DNA of 64,000 nucleotides, taken from NCBI GenBank assembly GCA_039545355.1, contig BCJJ01000001.1, forward strand, positions 2,292,570 to 2,356,569. The letters run 5' to 3'. This document shows positions 43,693 to 53,569 of this stretch, in pieces. The position numbers and the translations under genes are program-made. The DNA is from Trichosporon coremiiforme. Lineage: Eukaryota > Basidiomycota > Tremellomycetes > Trichosporonales > Trichosporonaceae. Position 1 is the first letter of the stretch. Every line of letters starts with the position of its first letter. The notes under the pieces were generated by a model that saw nothing but the letters and a program-made list of their open reading frames with translations, did not search any database and was not told the origin of the DNA.

Positions 43693-44326
43693 CTGCTGTG
43701 AATGAAGTCGTGGGTGGCGATGTGGAGGATGGATTAAAGTCAAACGCGAGGGTGGAGGTTGGGATGGTTGAAAAGCTCGGCGCGGGCCGGGCTACGCCGG
43801 GTCCGAGATGCCGAGTCGGCTGAGTAAACATCTAGTCGCCGGTCAGACAATCTCGCTTCGGTCGCCTCGATATGGAACAATAGAGGCCCAGTTCAGCGGG
43901 TATGTCCAAGTTTGTGGACGAGCGAGGGAAGGGGATGCGTGGTTCTCGCAGAAAGAGGTGCAGTCGCCGGAGGATAGATCTGGGCAAGACATTGCTGTGC
44001 GCGCCACCTCCACCCCCCTCGAGCACATCGGCGATGCCGCGGAAGACATCCTCAGCGGGCACCATGCCGACGAACAGCGACGCTTGCATAAGACCCCCGG
44101 TCTTACTAACACGACGGATTTCACGAATGTGGGGCCGCAATGCTACGCCGCTCTCGTCTATCAACGACCACAGTCAGGCGGCATGTGGAATGTGTGCCTG
44201 CTTCGCCCTCTTATCAGCAAGTCATCGCCTCGGCCTCCTCCGCCTCGCTGAGCAATACACTTTCATCGGGCTACCAATAGCCATCGTCAAACCCTCAGAC
44301 TTTGCGAACGCAGACCCGAGAAATGC
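43693..44326. other. divergent intergenic region, 634 nt
   Basis: It lies between the divergently read RNA-repair gene and hydrolase gene and should hold both promoters. Overlapping frames on the two strands near 43810-44330 have no recognisable domain. Confidence 0.45.
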
Positions 44327-44333
44327 TATATAG
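44327..44333 (+). promoter_or_regulatory. TATA box of the beta-lactamase-fold hydrolase
   Basis: TATATAG lies 53 nt before the ATG and is followed by an A/C-rich leader. Confidence 0.5.
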
Positions 44334-44379
44334 AGAGACAGCATCTGCTTCTCAATACAACACCTGAAGACTCACCACG

Positions 44380-45655
44380 ATGACCTACACCTCCACCACC
44401 CCCGTCACCTTGTCGTCCAAGGCAACTTCTGGGCTCCGGCAGCTCCTCGATCAGACTAGTAACAGCGACTATCCTGGTGTAGTCATCGGCGTGACCAACA
44501 GAGCCGGTGATGAACTCTTCCTGGCCAGCAGTGAGGGAACGACTGTCAACTCCGTCTTCTGGATCGCATCTTGCACCAAGCTCCTGACTCCCATTTCTGC
44601 GCTCCAGCTCGTGGAACAGGGCAAGCTGGCCCTTGACGGGAGTCTGTCCAGCATCGCACCCGAGCTTAGTCACCGTGCCAAGTTCGTCAACTCCGACCCC
44701 GACGACTTGACCACCGAACCTGCCAAGTGAGCCCCACGTCCCTCTCCCTGCTAACGGCAGAGGCAACATCACCCTTCGGCATCTCTTGACGCACACCTCG
44801 GGTCTTCGTTACGCCGTATTCGACCCCAAGACCGCCGCCTGGCTTGAGCGCACCTACCCCGGTGGATCCCAGTTCGCACCGCTCGACATGCCCCTTTCTT
44901 CCGAACCGGGTGAAGCCTGGGCCTATGGCATGAGCATGGAGTGGGCCGGCCACATCATAGAGCGCGTCTCGGGCTTGTCACTCGGCGAGTACATTGAGAA
45001 GTACATTCTCGACCCACTCGGCATCAAAGATGCCACCTTCCAGATCGAGACGCGGGACGACCTCAGAGCCCGCCTTGCCGGTCTGCATGCGCACACTGGT
45101 GAGGCGTTCGCCGAGATCCCGTATCCGGAGCCACTCATGAAGCCCCAGTACGAGTCGGGCGGTGGCGGCATGTTCGCCTCGCCTAGGGCTTATCTAGCTG
45201 TCCTCAGTGCTGTGCTGAACGGTGGCGTCTCCCCGATCACCGGCAAGCGTATCTTGAAGACCGAAACGGTCGACGAGATGTTCCTCCCCCAGACCCTTGA
45301 TGTCCCTGACCAAGGTGCACTCGGCAGCGGCATCCTGCCCACTGCCATGCCGGCTTTCAGCCGCCCGATCCCCATGGGAAGTAAGAAGGCATGGACGCTC
45401 TCCCACATGACTAGCCTGGTGGAGGAGCATGGCAAAGCGGCAGGGTCGGGGGAGTGGTACGGTCTCGCAAACTGTTACTGGACCATCGACAGGCCGAAGG
45501 GAGTAGCGGCGATTGCGTTCAGCAACACGCTACCGTTTGGATGTGAGTTGCAAAGGAAGTGGAGCTGACGCTCAGTGCCCGAATTCTTCGAGCTGAAGGA
45601 CAATATACAGGAGATTGTCCTCGCGCCCGGGGCATTAGCGATGAAGACTGCATAG
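44380..45655 (+). CDS. serine hydrolase of the beta-lactamase/esterase (EstB-like) family
   Basis: Exons 44380-44726, 44761-45542 and 45576-45655 encode 402 residues. Ser64-C-T-Lys67 in FWIASCTKLLT is the SxxK nucleophile motif, LLTHTSGL is the usual following block, and Tyr170 in WAYGMSMEW fits the second catalytic motif. GGGGMFASPRAYLAVLSAVLNGG is the late conserved block. Such fungal proteins are mostly esterases or transesterases (the LovD relatives belong here) rather than antibiotic hydrolases; the substrate is unknown. The two introns are 34 and 33 nt, with CTAAC-GGC-AG and CTGAC-GCTC-AG. Splicing the second adds the conserved ending LPEFFELKDNIQE. No signal peptide is seen, so it is probably cytosolic. 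Confidence 0.88.
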
Positions 45656-45689
45656 TGAAGACGTTGTGCGCTTGAATTCTGAGCTCTTC

Positions 45690-46067
45690 ATGCATTCAAT
45701 CCCACTTTCACGACGCTTCGCCGCATGTGTTGAGCGTTTATCACTTCGTGTCCAAGCTCCCGAGCCATGTCCGAGAAGTCACAGTTGTCGCACCCTTCTA
45801 TCACGACCTGACCGATGGAGGCGGTGTACGCAACGAGGTATCGGCCCACATCGAGCAGATGCGTCTCTCGCCATCGTTTGACGCACCATCTCCACACACT
45901 TCACGTTCGTCGGCTTTGACCGCCCCACAGCCAACTTTGCGGACGGGTTTCTGCTCCGGCTGGTAATCGGATGCCGCCAGGTCTTCTTCAGTACCGTTGG
46001 CTGTAACATCGAAGACGAGTTGACACTCATGCTTCCGCCTGAGAAGCGGGATGCGGTCGTCACCTGA
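45690..46067 (+). pseudogene. F-box-like fragment FB15
   Basis: VYHFVSKLPSHVREVTVVAPFYHDL corresponds to the HVKEIVIIxPR region. After a frame change, FTFVGFDRPTANFADGFLLRL corresponds to the TLVGxE region, and NIEDELTLMLPPEKRD to the YSIDDxLT region. There is nothing on either side. It stands directly upstream of FB16 in the same orientation, so it is probably the rest of a tandem copy. Confidence 0.7.
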
Positions 46068-46283
46068 GCGGTCTTTATGCATCCATTCCCCCACGTAGTC
46101 CTCTCCAACATGAAAATGCATGTGGAATCGTGGTCTCAGACGTCTTCATCGCTTCACACTCGTTGGCGGACATCGCCGATCTCCGTGCCTGCGATGACGC
46201 AAAGCACAAACAACATCGGGCCGATCTTTCACCTCTCACCGCTTCATTCCCATCTCTCCAATGTCAACACCTCCGTGAAAGCG

Positions 46284-47792
46284 ATGCCAGTACGCTTCAC
46301 GTACGCCAACTTCCCCTCGCTATGGGATGATATCATCTCCTTCTCAGACCATGAGGCGCAACTCGTCATCCGCTCCATCGACCAGGGCCTCCGATCCACC
46401 ATTGACGCACGGCAGGTTCGGCACCTGATTCTGAGCCCCGAACTCGGCAACATCGTGAACGTCCGCGGCCCATATCACAGAGCGGCAGCTTTGGCCACGT
46501 ACGGCATTACTATGGAATTCCTTACGACGAAAGAGCGCGCAGTCTGCGCCAAAACCAGCGTCGTCGACATCCGCGGCTTCTTCCATCCAGCCTTTGACCT
46601 GCGCCCTATTGCGCCGTTGTTCCCGAACCTGAAGATTCTCCGCTTGACCTCCGACGCCGAACAGCAAGTCACGCCCTACGTTCCCTTCCCCACTGAAACC
46701 CTCGTTCTTTTCTCGAACCCGTCAGGTCTTGGGGGCGTCTATGAGCACTGGTACTTCCGTCATCCATCCGAGTCCCCCGCTTCTTCTGAACCAGGCTCCG
46801 ACGTCGAGAACGACTTCCAGTACGAAGTCCACGGGCGTCGACTGGCACCGCGCGGCGTGTCGCGACACAAGCTTCCGGCCGATTGCAAGCGGATAGTGGT
46901 CAACATGTGCGGCGACCACTCCCCACCCTCGACTATATGGCCGATGGTGGAGAATCCTCCCCCCCACGTAAAGAACGTCACCATCGTGGTTCCGCGCTAC
47001 AAGACAGTAGACGGGGAAGGGGGGATGGATCCGGACTGCGTTGAGAGCGTGCTCGCGATCGGTATACTGGAAATGCTCCGTGCGCCGCATCCGAATTTCA
47101 CCCTCGTCGGCGTCGATGAGGTCAGTGACGAGTACGAGGACCGCCTCAGAGAGCTGCTCAGGACGGACGCAACGCAGGTCGTGCATTCTGATGTCGACTA
47201 CAGTATTGACGATCCGCTCACTAGCGAGATGCCGGTGCAGATGAGGCGTTTTGCGCAGGAGGCGAGCGAGCAGATGAGGCTCGCGCTGCAGGAGAACCCC
47301 GACGCCGGGCATGGCGAAGAGGAGGAAGAAGCGGAAGGGACGGACAGTCCTGAGGATGGGGACGCGGTTGCTACGGCTGCTGAGAAGGCTGCTGCCGTCT
47401 CCGAGGAAACTGCAGCCGCTGAGGCGAATGCTACGAAGGCAGCTGAAGACTGCGAAGCTTCCGGAAGCAACACTACGGTCCGTGAGGAAGCTACGGTGCC
47501 TGAACCTGAGCAGGCTGATGACACCGCTACCACGACTGCGGGGGAAGTCGGAACCGTTAGTGCCCCGTCGACGCCGGACGGACCAGTCATCCCTCCGAGC
47601 ACCAGCGCGCAGCCGCTGATGAGCTTGCAGCAGAAAGTCGACAACTTCTTTGCCCGCATCGAGTTCCTTACAAAGGAGCAATACATTGAGCGGGTGGGTG
47701 AGGAGGCTGCTGCTCTGGAGCTGCTTGAGTACATCAACCCCAGCGAGTACGACGTGCAGGGAACCTCCTCAGCGCCGATCACGTCGGGTTAA
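46284..47792 (+). CDS. F-box-like family protein FB16
   Basis: A 502-residue intronless protein starts at MPVRFTYANFPSLWDDI; the frame is open upstream to 46077, but the family start fixes 46284. Blocks: QLVIRSIDQGLRSTIDARQVRHLILSPE; VVDIRGFFHPAFDLRPI; FPNLKILRLTSD; VTPYVPFPTETLVLF; GVYEHWYFRHPSES; CKRIVVNMCGDHSPPSTIWP; HVKNVTIVVPRYKTVDGEGG; HPNFTLVGVDEVSD; SDVDYSIDDPLTSEMP; and the C-terminal signature QQKVDNFFARIEFLTKEQY. A long Ala/Glu/Thr insert lies between the last two blocks (about residues 345-440). It is closest to FB11 and to dead FB6. Function unknown. Confidence 0.85.
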   Translation: MPVRFTYANFPSLWDDIISFSDHEAQLVIRSIDQGLRSTIDARQVRHLILSPELGNIVNVRGPYHRAAALATYGITMEFLTTKERAVCAKTSVVDIRGFFHPAFDLRPIAPLFPNLKILRLTSDAEQQVTPYVPFPTETLVLFSNPSGLGGVYEHWYFRHPSESPASSEPGSDVENDFQYEVHGRRLAPRGVSRHKLPADCKRIVVNMCGDHSPPSTIWPMVENPPPHVKNVTIVVPRYKTVDGEGGMDPDCVESVLAIGILEMLRAPHPNFTLVGVDEVSDEYEDRLRELLRTDATQVVHSDVDYSIDDPLTSEMPVQMRRFAQEASEQMRLALQENPDAGHGEEEEEAEGTDSPEDGDAVATAAEKAAAVSEETAAAEANATKAAEDCEASGSNTTVREEATVPEPEQADDTATTTAGEVGTVSAPSTPDGPVIPPSTSAQPLMSLQQKVDNFFARIEFLTKEQYIERVGEEAAALELLEYINPSEYDVQGTSSAPITSG

Positions 47793-47912
47793 AGTGGAGG
47801 GCCGAAGAATGATGGCCCACACGACTTGTTTGTCTCGTTGACTCACCCTCCTTTGAGTTTCGACTCTTATATTCTCTCCACCTAGTCGTCAACCTCTCCA
47901 TCGACGGCCAAA

Positions 47913-49727
47913 ATGCCTCCCTCCTTCACGTACAGCAACTATCCACACATCTTCGACGCCTTCGTGACGGACACGAGTTACGAGGCTCAGCTCGCGCTCC
48001 GCCTGACGTGCAAGTCGTTCCAGCAAGCCGTCGACCGCCTGCATGTGCACCACCTCGTTCTGACGCCCCACGGCTCGAACTCGATCAACGTCAAGGGCGC
48101 ACACCGCCGCATCGCCGCTCTGCGCCGCATCAAGCCCGCCGCCTGGCGCACGCAGTCCAAGCTCGAAATTACCTCGCATACTCGCATTGTTGACATCAGG
48201 GGGTTCTTCCCCGCTACCTGCAACTTGACCCTGCTCAAGGACGCCTTCCCCAATCTCGACACGCTTCGCATGTGTACCAGCGTCTCGGAGCCCAAATCTT
48301 ACACGCCCTACGTCCCTTTCGCCGCGAAGACGCTCGTTCTCTGGACTACTCAGGATGGAGGGAGCCCTAACCCCGAGGCGTACGACGACTGGGACGAGGA
48401 GATGGAGGATGAGCCCGCGTTGTACCCCAAGGGTGTGAGCAGCAAGCTGGACGAGAAATACACCAAGATTGTCGTGAACATGAACGGCTCGGACGTGCCG
48501 ATTGCAGACATGTTCCACTGCGCCCTCGACACGCCCAAGCACGTTACTAAGGTCGACATCATCTTCCCCGAGTACGCCACGCCTACGTCGCGCGGCAAGA
48601 TCTACACCATGCTCGAGCCCATCATCGGCATGGACACGGCCGAGCTCATTGGCTCGCCCGGCGTTCAGTACACCCTCATTGGCCTCGACGTCATCGCTCC
48701 TAACTACGACAAGCACTTCAAGAATGTCCTTCGCAGTCATGTCTCGCGGTGGCGCTTCAAGGACGTCGACTACGGCCAAAGGGAGGCACCAGTGCGCAGT
48801 GCCATCCCGGCCTTTGTACTTGGCGGCAGCGAGGGCAATAGCGTGGAGAGCCCCGAACTCGCAGACGATCAGAAGGCCTCGACAGTGTTGACGGGCTCAG
48901 ACAAGCAACAGGACGAAGGCAAGGGCGACGGCAAGAACAAAGGCAAGGACGAGGAGTCGCCCAAGCCAGAGGTCAAGAAGGTGACCCACAAGGAAAAGGT
49001 CGACAGCATTCTCTCCGCCGTCGAGATCCTCACGATGAAGGAGTACAGGGAGCGCCTTGGGTTGGAGCAAGCGGCACTTCAATCTGTGGAGTACCTGCGC
49101 CCGTCGCACCAGTCGTCTGCAACCGGCGCCGGAGGTGGCTCAATCCTGGACCAGATGATGCTGTCTCCCGAGGACAAGGACGACGTTCTTGACGACTTCA
49201 TGGAAGAACTCTTCAATCCCTCCGAGGAGGCGGTGACCGCGATGGCCGAGTTCATGAACGAGGCGCTGAACCCGTCGCCCGAGATGATGCAGGCTATGGC
49301 CGAGTACATGGTCAGCATGCACGACGCGCTTGGGGGGGGAACGTTCCCTGGAGCTCTTGCTGGTGATGCTCTCGGCGCTGGACTCGAGTCTGAGACGGAC
49401 GAGGATGACGAGGACGAGGACGACAAGGACGATGATGAAGACGGGGATGAGGGAGAGGTTGAAGACGAGGATGAAGACGAGGAAGATGACGGAGGCGATG
49501 GTGACGAGGAGGTTGACGGAGACGATGATGAAGAGGACCAGGACGATGAGGATGAGGAAGGGGAGGGAGATGAGCGTAGGGTCTCGAACGAAACCGCGAA
49601 GCTCGTGCAGGGCAAGGAGAGCAAGACTGTTGAGTCCAAGCCTGAGATCTTGACTAAGGGCAAGGGCGAAGACGGCAAGAAGTTCATGCAGGTCAAGGAG
49701 AGCCCCGATGTGCTCATGAAAGCCTAA
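47913..49727 (+). CDS. F-box-like family protein FB17 with acidic C-terminal tail
   Basis: A 604-residue intronless protein starts at MPPSFTYSNYPHIFDAF. Blocks: LALRLTCKSFQQAVDRLHVHHLVLTPHG; TRIVDIRGFFPATCNLTLL; FPNLDTLRMCTS; YTPYVPFAAKTLVLWTTQDGG; YTKIVVNMNGSDVPIADMF; HVTKVDIIFPEY; VQYTLIGLDVI; KDVDYGQRE; and the C-terminal signature KEKVDSILSAVEILTMKEY. Unlike the others it continues about 200 residues past the signature, through EEAVTAMAEFMNEALN repeats into an almost pure Asp/Glu tract (about residues 490-555) and a Lys-rich end. Acidic tails often bind basic proteins, but no partner is evident. Confidence 0.85.
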   Translation: MPPSFTYSNYPHIFDAFVTDTSYEAQLALRLTCKSFQQAVDRLHVHHLVLTPHGSNSINVKGAHRRIAALRRIKPAAWRTQSKLEITSHTRIVDIRGFFPATCNLTLLKDAFPNLDTLRMCTSVSEPKSYTPYVPFAAKTLVLWTTQDGGSPNPEAYDDWDEEMEDEPALYPKGVSSKLDEKYTKIVVNMNGSDVPIADMFHCALDTPKHVTKVDIIFPEYATPTSRGKIYTMLEPIIGMDTAELIGSPGVQYTLIGLDVIAPNYDKHFKNVLRSHVSRWRFKDVDYGQREAPVRSAIPAFVLGGSEGNSVESPELADDQKASTVLTGSDKQQDEGKGDGKNKGKDEESPKPEVKKVTHKEKVDSILSAVEILTMKEYRERLGLEQAALQSVEYLRPSHQSSATGAGGGSILDQMMLSPEDKDDVLDDFMEELFNPSEEAVTAMAEFMNEALNPSPEMMQAMAEYMVSMHDALGGGTFPGALAGDALGAGLESETDEDDEDEDDKDDDEDGDEGEVEDEDEDEEDDGGDGDEEVDGDDDEEDQDDEDEEGEGDERRVSNETAKLVQGKESKTVESKPEILTKGKGEDGKKFMQVKESPDVLMKA

Positions 49728-50262
49728 TTCATCTGCGGCTATCGTCCGCACCACACCACTGTAATATAAGGGGTTGTATATGCACTTGTGTAACATCGCA
49801 GTGAGCCATGGAAGGACTAATGAGCTCACCCTCTCGAGTTTGCCTCGAGGTGATATCCCGATGTCAGGGTGGGGCCAAAATTCCCAATAGAGTGTGATTC
49901 TGAAACGCGGAGGGCGGATATCGGAACTGTCGTTGTGTTATCACCTCGAGCCCATGTGACCAGGTCTTCCCAGAATGTACATGTGTTAGCGCTATGCTAT
50001 CAAGCTCCTAGCTCCACAGACCGTCGAACAACAACCCATACATTCGACCGTGCAAGGTCAGTAGTGGTCTGTCTTGGAAATGTCGAGGGCGTGCCTACCG
50101 GGCGTCGCACACTCGTGCCTCAATCACTTCCCACCTCATTCATGAGTCGCACCTTATTCCAGCAAGACGCACATGGACGAACGGGCAGCAACAACAAAGC
50201 CCAACTTCATCTCCCATCTCTCAACTCTCAACATATCATTCTCCACGTCAAGCAAGCCGACA
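49728..50262. other. intergenic, 535 nt
   Basis: 3' flank of FB17 and promoter side of CR2. No gene and no clear TATA box are seen. Confidence 0.5.
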
Positions 50263-50958
50263 ATGCCCGCCCCCGGACCATACAATTCGAAAAATCTGCC
50301 GCCAATTCCCAGTACGAACCCACCGTACGGTGGAACGGAGCGCACCCCAACATATTTCTGGAACAGTTCCCTTCCCACCACCGACCTAGTCTGCAGCGTG
50401 GACTACAAGAACGTGACCGACTCGTGTTGTCCCTTCTCCTTCGGCATTCGAGACGACTACGTGACGGGGTGCCGAATGCACAACGACACGCAATTCACGC
50501 AATGGTTTGAGAAGTGCACGAAACAGATCTGGGGCGAGGTCACGGGCAGAGCGCAGGATGCCATCTCGAAATGTGTACCTTGGGAGGAGAAGATGGAGTT
50601 CACGCGGGATCGGGAGATGGAGAGCACGAGTGCGCCGAAGGCGGGCAAGGGAGAGTTGGAGTGCACGACGTTAGGGATGGAGGCGGGGCTCAACTTTACG
50701 CAGCAGTGTTGTGGAAGGGTGGGCGCAGACATCGCGGAGAAGAAGGACGACAGAGGCAACCAGCTGTGTACTGTCAAGAACGAGATGGAGGGGAAGTGGA
50801 ACGAGTGTATCAGCGCGCTGCACACGTATCCACTTTGTCATGGAGCAGGGGCAGTAACAAGTGGAAGGGGCGGGGGAGACGGCAGCTCAGCGGTTCCGGC
50901 GTCCAATGCAGGCGGAGGCCTTCTAGTAGCCGCGGCCGCGCTTGCTGTCCTTGTGTGA
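50263..50958 (+). CDS. Cys-rich protein CR2 with C-terminal hydrophobic tail
   Basis: 231 residues from the ATG at 50263; an earlier in-frame ATG at 50173 would add 30 residues, none of them a signal peptide. The protein shows two similar halves, each C...CC...C...C: VCSVDYKNVTDSCC, TGCRMHNDT, WFEKC; then ECTTLGMEAGLNFTQQCC, LCTVKNE, WNECI. Asn-x-Thr sites precede each CC pair. After a Gly/Ser linker it ends in GGGLLVAAAALAVLV, a hydrophobic tail at the very C-terminus. It starts the CR2-CR5 array. Such a tail suggests GPI or tail anchoring. Function unknown. Confidence 0.78.
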   Translation: MPAPGPYNSKNLPPIPSTNPPYGGTERTPTYFWNSSLPTTDLVCSVDYKNVTDSCCPFSFGIRDDYVTGCRMHNDTQFTQWFEKCTKQIWGEVTGRAQDAISKCVPWEEKMEFTRDREMESTSAPKAGKGELECTTLGMEAGLNFTQQCCGRVGADIAEKKDDRGNQLCTVKNEMEGKWNECISALHTYPLCHGAGAVTSGRGGGDGSSAVPASNAGGGLLVAAAALAVLV

Positions 50959-51585
50959 TCAGTTGCAAGCGGGATGCATGGGGTTGCTTGTTTCCCTCGG
51001 CTCATTCTCATTGTCGGCATTCCTGAGCAATCTACAACGGCGGCTCGTGCAAATTGACCGCCTTATCTTAATGAGATAAGCAACAGATCCGACCGAGATT
51101 CCACCGCAACGGATGCCGAACGAACTGCTGCAATCCACGACTCATTCCAGTGAGCGCATAACTGAGTCATATGACCACCGCATCAAAAGGNCCCCCCCCC
51201 CCCCCCTCTTCCCATCTCGTTTACCTCGCCCTTGAAGTTCATCTGGGATACTGCTGTTGAACCATATCGAGACTTGGAAATTGAGTGGGGCTCCACCCGT
51301 CCGGTGGTCCTTTCAGTCTTTCTTCCCGTCCTCGGATGCTGTGCGCGACGCGCGCAACAGCGCGAGTCTCTTTGCAGAAGCTGCAGTCTCGGATCCGGGT
51401 CGGTCCGGAGTGGGGTGTGTCTGCAACCACCCCAGGCGAGGGGACAGGGACCGCGGCGCGTTGGTCCGCAGTACATGGTTTACAGCAATTTACCCCTCCT
51501 TAACACTGTCCCCGGGACATCGCGGCCCCCAGCTTCTCTCTGATCACCGACACCACAGAAATTCACCCCGCCACCACCACTCGCC
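50959..51585. other. intergenic with an assembly ambiguity
   Basis: No gene is seen. Position 51191 is N, followed by 15 C. The 5' part and promoter of CR3 may be lost or misassembled here. Confidence 0.6.
51191..51206. repeat. N plus poly(C) run, possible assembly gap
   Basis: A single unresolved base followed by C15. It is the only N in the window and resembles a collapsed homopolymer like the one at 2978-3038. Confidence 0.7.
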
Positions 51586-52155
51586 ATGTCCGACGCCGCT
51601 GCGGTGCAACTAAACGCATCAGCGAACCCGCACATCGCCTCCGTCCCCTCTGAACCGAGAAGGACTGGAACTCCACGAGCGCCAAGACACCCGAAGAGTC
51701 GCTGGACCAGTATCCGCTCCAACCGACGTGCGACACGTTTTCGAGCTACCTCGACAAGCGGCAGAAGGAGGAGACGGAATCTCTCGAGTACTCGTATTCC
51801 CTGTTGGGGAAGGACAAACTGGGCAGCATGGTCTGCAGCGGTATTGGCCGACCGGAGCACTTCAACTTCACGGGCCAGTGCTGCCAGGATCGGGGGATAT
51901 CGTCGATCCGGCCGACAGGGACTCGAACACCACGTACCCCCTGCCCGCAGCGAGCTACTATCCGAAGAACGACAGCGCATCGCTAACCGCCGTCGATAGC
52001 TTCAAGGCGTGCATGGAGCAGCGCCAGACATGGCCCGTGTGGGCTAACGCGACCAAAGACGTCAAAAGCATCGTGCACGGCGCGGCTCCTCCCAGACGCC
52101 ACATGTTGGCGTCATGCTGGTCTTCGTCGTCACTGTTCTCGCCACGGTGATGTAG
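51586..52155 (+). pseudogene. broken Cys-rich gene CR3
   Basis: The second half of a CR protein is readable only in pieces. TCDTFSSYLDKRQKEET and MVCSGIGRPEHFNFTGQCC match CTPFSEFLDKQRTDT and PICASVGFPDRFNFTGQCC of CR4. After a shift near a G5 run at about 51895, SFKACMEQRQTWPVWAN matches KFKDCLTQFQTWPVCTN. After another shift a hydrophobic tail (VGVMLVFVVTVLATVM) ends at 52155. The first half of the family is missing. It is a pseudogene unless the homopolymer shift is a sequencing error. Confidence 0.75.
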
Positions 52156-52735
52156 CGTTTTCTCCCTCCCTCGGTCATCCTTACTGGAACGGGCGGCACG
52201 CATGATCGCGTGCCCTTTACAGTATTAGCTCCCCTCTTTCCTTTGTAAATATGTACTTTTGGTTGCAGGATCGTGAGGGGTGTTCGGCTGGACGCGTCGA
52301 CGTGGGCGTGCTGTGTCCCGAGCGTATCTCAACGAATGCACTGACGACCTCGACCTCTACACCATGTGCATGCCTCTGATCCGATGGCCATGCTCTCGCT
52401 GCCCTGCACAGCCCAAATCTCCGGAGAACAACCAAGCTCTGAGGCACACCGCCCCTCCTCTATCCGGCAAGGTACGTCGGCGAAGTTTCCGACGGAAAAC
52501 ATGATAACAGCACCGCATGTATTTCCCCGTCGTACTCTACACGTAGATCAGCAGACTGTCCTGAACGTTTCATATGCGAGGAGAACTGGCCCCGTACACA
52601 CCACGCCTATCGAGATTGGCGGCGTCGGAGTTCGGATTCGGCGTTCGGCGCCGGTGTGCCTGGACGGCCACCGGTTGTTGCATCACAAGGGTCAAGCAAC
52701 GACTTGCGTGGACATGTTTTCCGCTGTGCTGTCTG
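52156..52735. other. intergenic, 580 nt
   Basis: Between CR3 and CR4. Short frames on both strands have no recognisable content. The start choice for CR4 depends on this region. Confidence 0.45.
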
Positions 52736-53569
52736 ATGCTGCTTGGCGAGCGGCGTCGAGAGGTATATAAGCAGTCCGTGCATGTGAATCCCAGTGCAGA
52801 CAGCAACAGCACGACAACAGTGGCCAACTCGTCGCGTACCCCCAGCCTCGCCCAGTTTCCGCACGTGCAGCCGGTTCCACAGGGGAGCGCCTTCTTCGGC
52901 CCGGGAAACGGCACCGACTACTACATCTTCAACTCCTCCCTGCCAACTGAGGGTAGCATGGTGTGCACCCAGGACACGGAGTGGCGCAACTTGACCTCCG
53001 TGTGTTGCGCGCCCTCGATCGGTATCCGGTCCCAGACCGGGTGTCGGCTGGGCGACACGCAGGAGAACCGCGACTTCTACGCCAACTGCACGCACCAGAT
53101 CGCCCTCGAGTCGCGGTCAGATGACACGGCCGACGTGAATGCCCAAATCGACCTGAAGTGCACGCCCTTCTCCGAGTTCCTGGACAAGCAGCGCACGGAT
53201 ACGGCCTCCTCCCTGAGCACCGTCGGGAATCGCATCCAGATCGCCACCAAGAAGAAGATCCCCATCTGCGCCTCGGTCGGGTTTCCTGATCGGTTCAACT
53301 TCACGGGCCAGTGCTGCGAGCAGACGGGCGGGGCGAGTAATGGCTGGCAAGGCCTTGGCGGCGCCCCAATCAACTGTTACTGGGAAGATGGCGAGGCGAA
53401 TGTGACCAAGTTCAAGGACTGCCTCACTCAGTTCCAGACGTGGCCCGTCTGCACCAACACGACGACCGAATCGTACGCTTCAGCCCAGAAGAAGGCCGGT
53501 GCCGAGACCACAGCACGCCTCGGAGTCGGCCTCGTCGTCGCCGCCGCCGCCCTGGCGGCTGTCCTGTAG
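52736..53569 (+). CDS. Cys-rich protein CR4 with C-terminal hydrophobic tail, start uncertain
   Basis: From the ATG at 52736 the frame gives 277 residues. That ATG lies before a strong TATATAAG (52764-52771), and no in-frame ATG follows until 52958, inside the first Cys block; the true start is therefore uncertain. Family features: an IFNSSLPTEGSMVC block matching FWNSSLPTTDLVC of CR2, NLTSVCC, TGCRLGDT, YANCTHQ, then PICASVGF, FNFTGQCC, INCYWEDGEANVT and TWPVCTNTT. It ends in RLGVGLVVAAAALAAVL, a C-terminal hydrophobic tail. No signal peptide is seen in any start version. It is the best preserved CR copy after CR2. Function unknown. Confidence 0.7.
   Translation: MLLGERRREVYKQSVHVNPSADSNSTTTVANSSRTPSLAQFPHVQPVPQGSAFFGPGNGTDYYIFNSSLPTEGSMVCTQDTEWRNLTSVCCAPSIGIRSQTGCRLGDTQENRDFYANCTHQIALESRSDDTADVNAQIDLKCTPFSEFLDKQRTDTASSLSTVGNRIQIATKKKIPICASVGFPDRFNFTGQCCEQTGGASNGWQGLGGAPINCYWEDGEANVTKFKDCLTQFQTWPVCTNTTTESYASAQKKAGAETTARLGVGLVVAAAALAAVL
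52764..52771 (+). promoter_or_regulatory. TATA box near CR4
   Basis: TATATAAG. If it is the real promoter, the transcript would begin after the only upstream ATG and would lack a start codon before the first family block. Confidence 0.45.

Noticed and set aside
44380..45655. An antibiotic-resistance beta-lactamase
   Set aside because: The SxxK fold is shared with many fungal esterases and transesterases, and nothing here points to beta-lactam substrates.
50263..53569. Hydrophobin identity for the CR proteins
   Set aside because: The C-CC-C order is similar, but there are extra Cys, the spacing and hydrophobicity do not fit, and hydrophobins lack a C-terminal hydrophobic tail.
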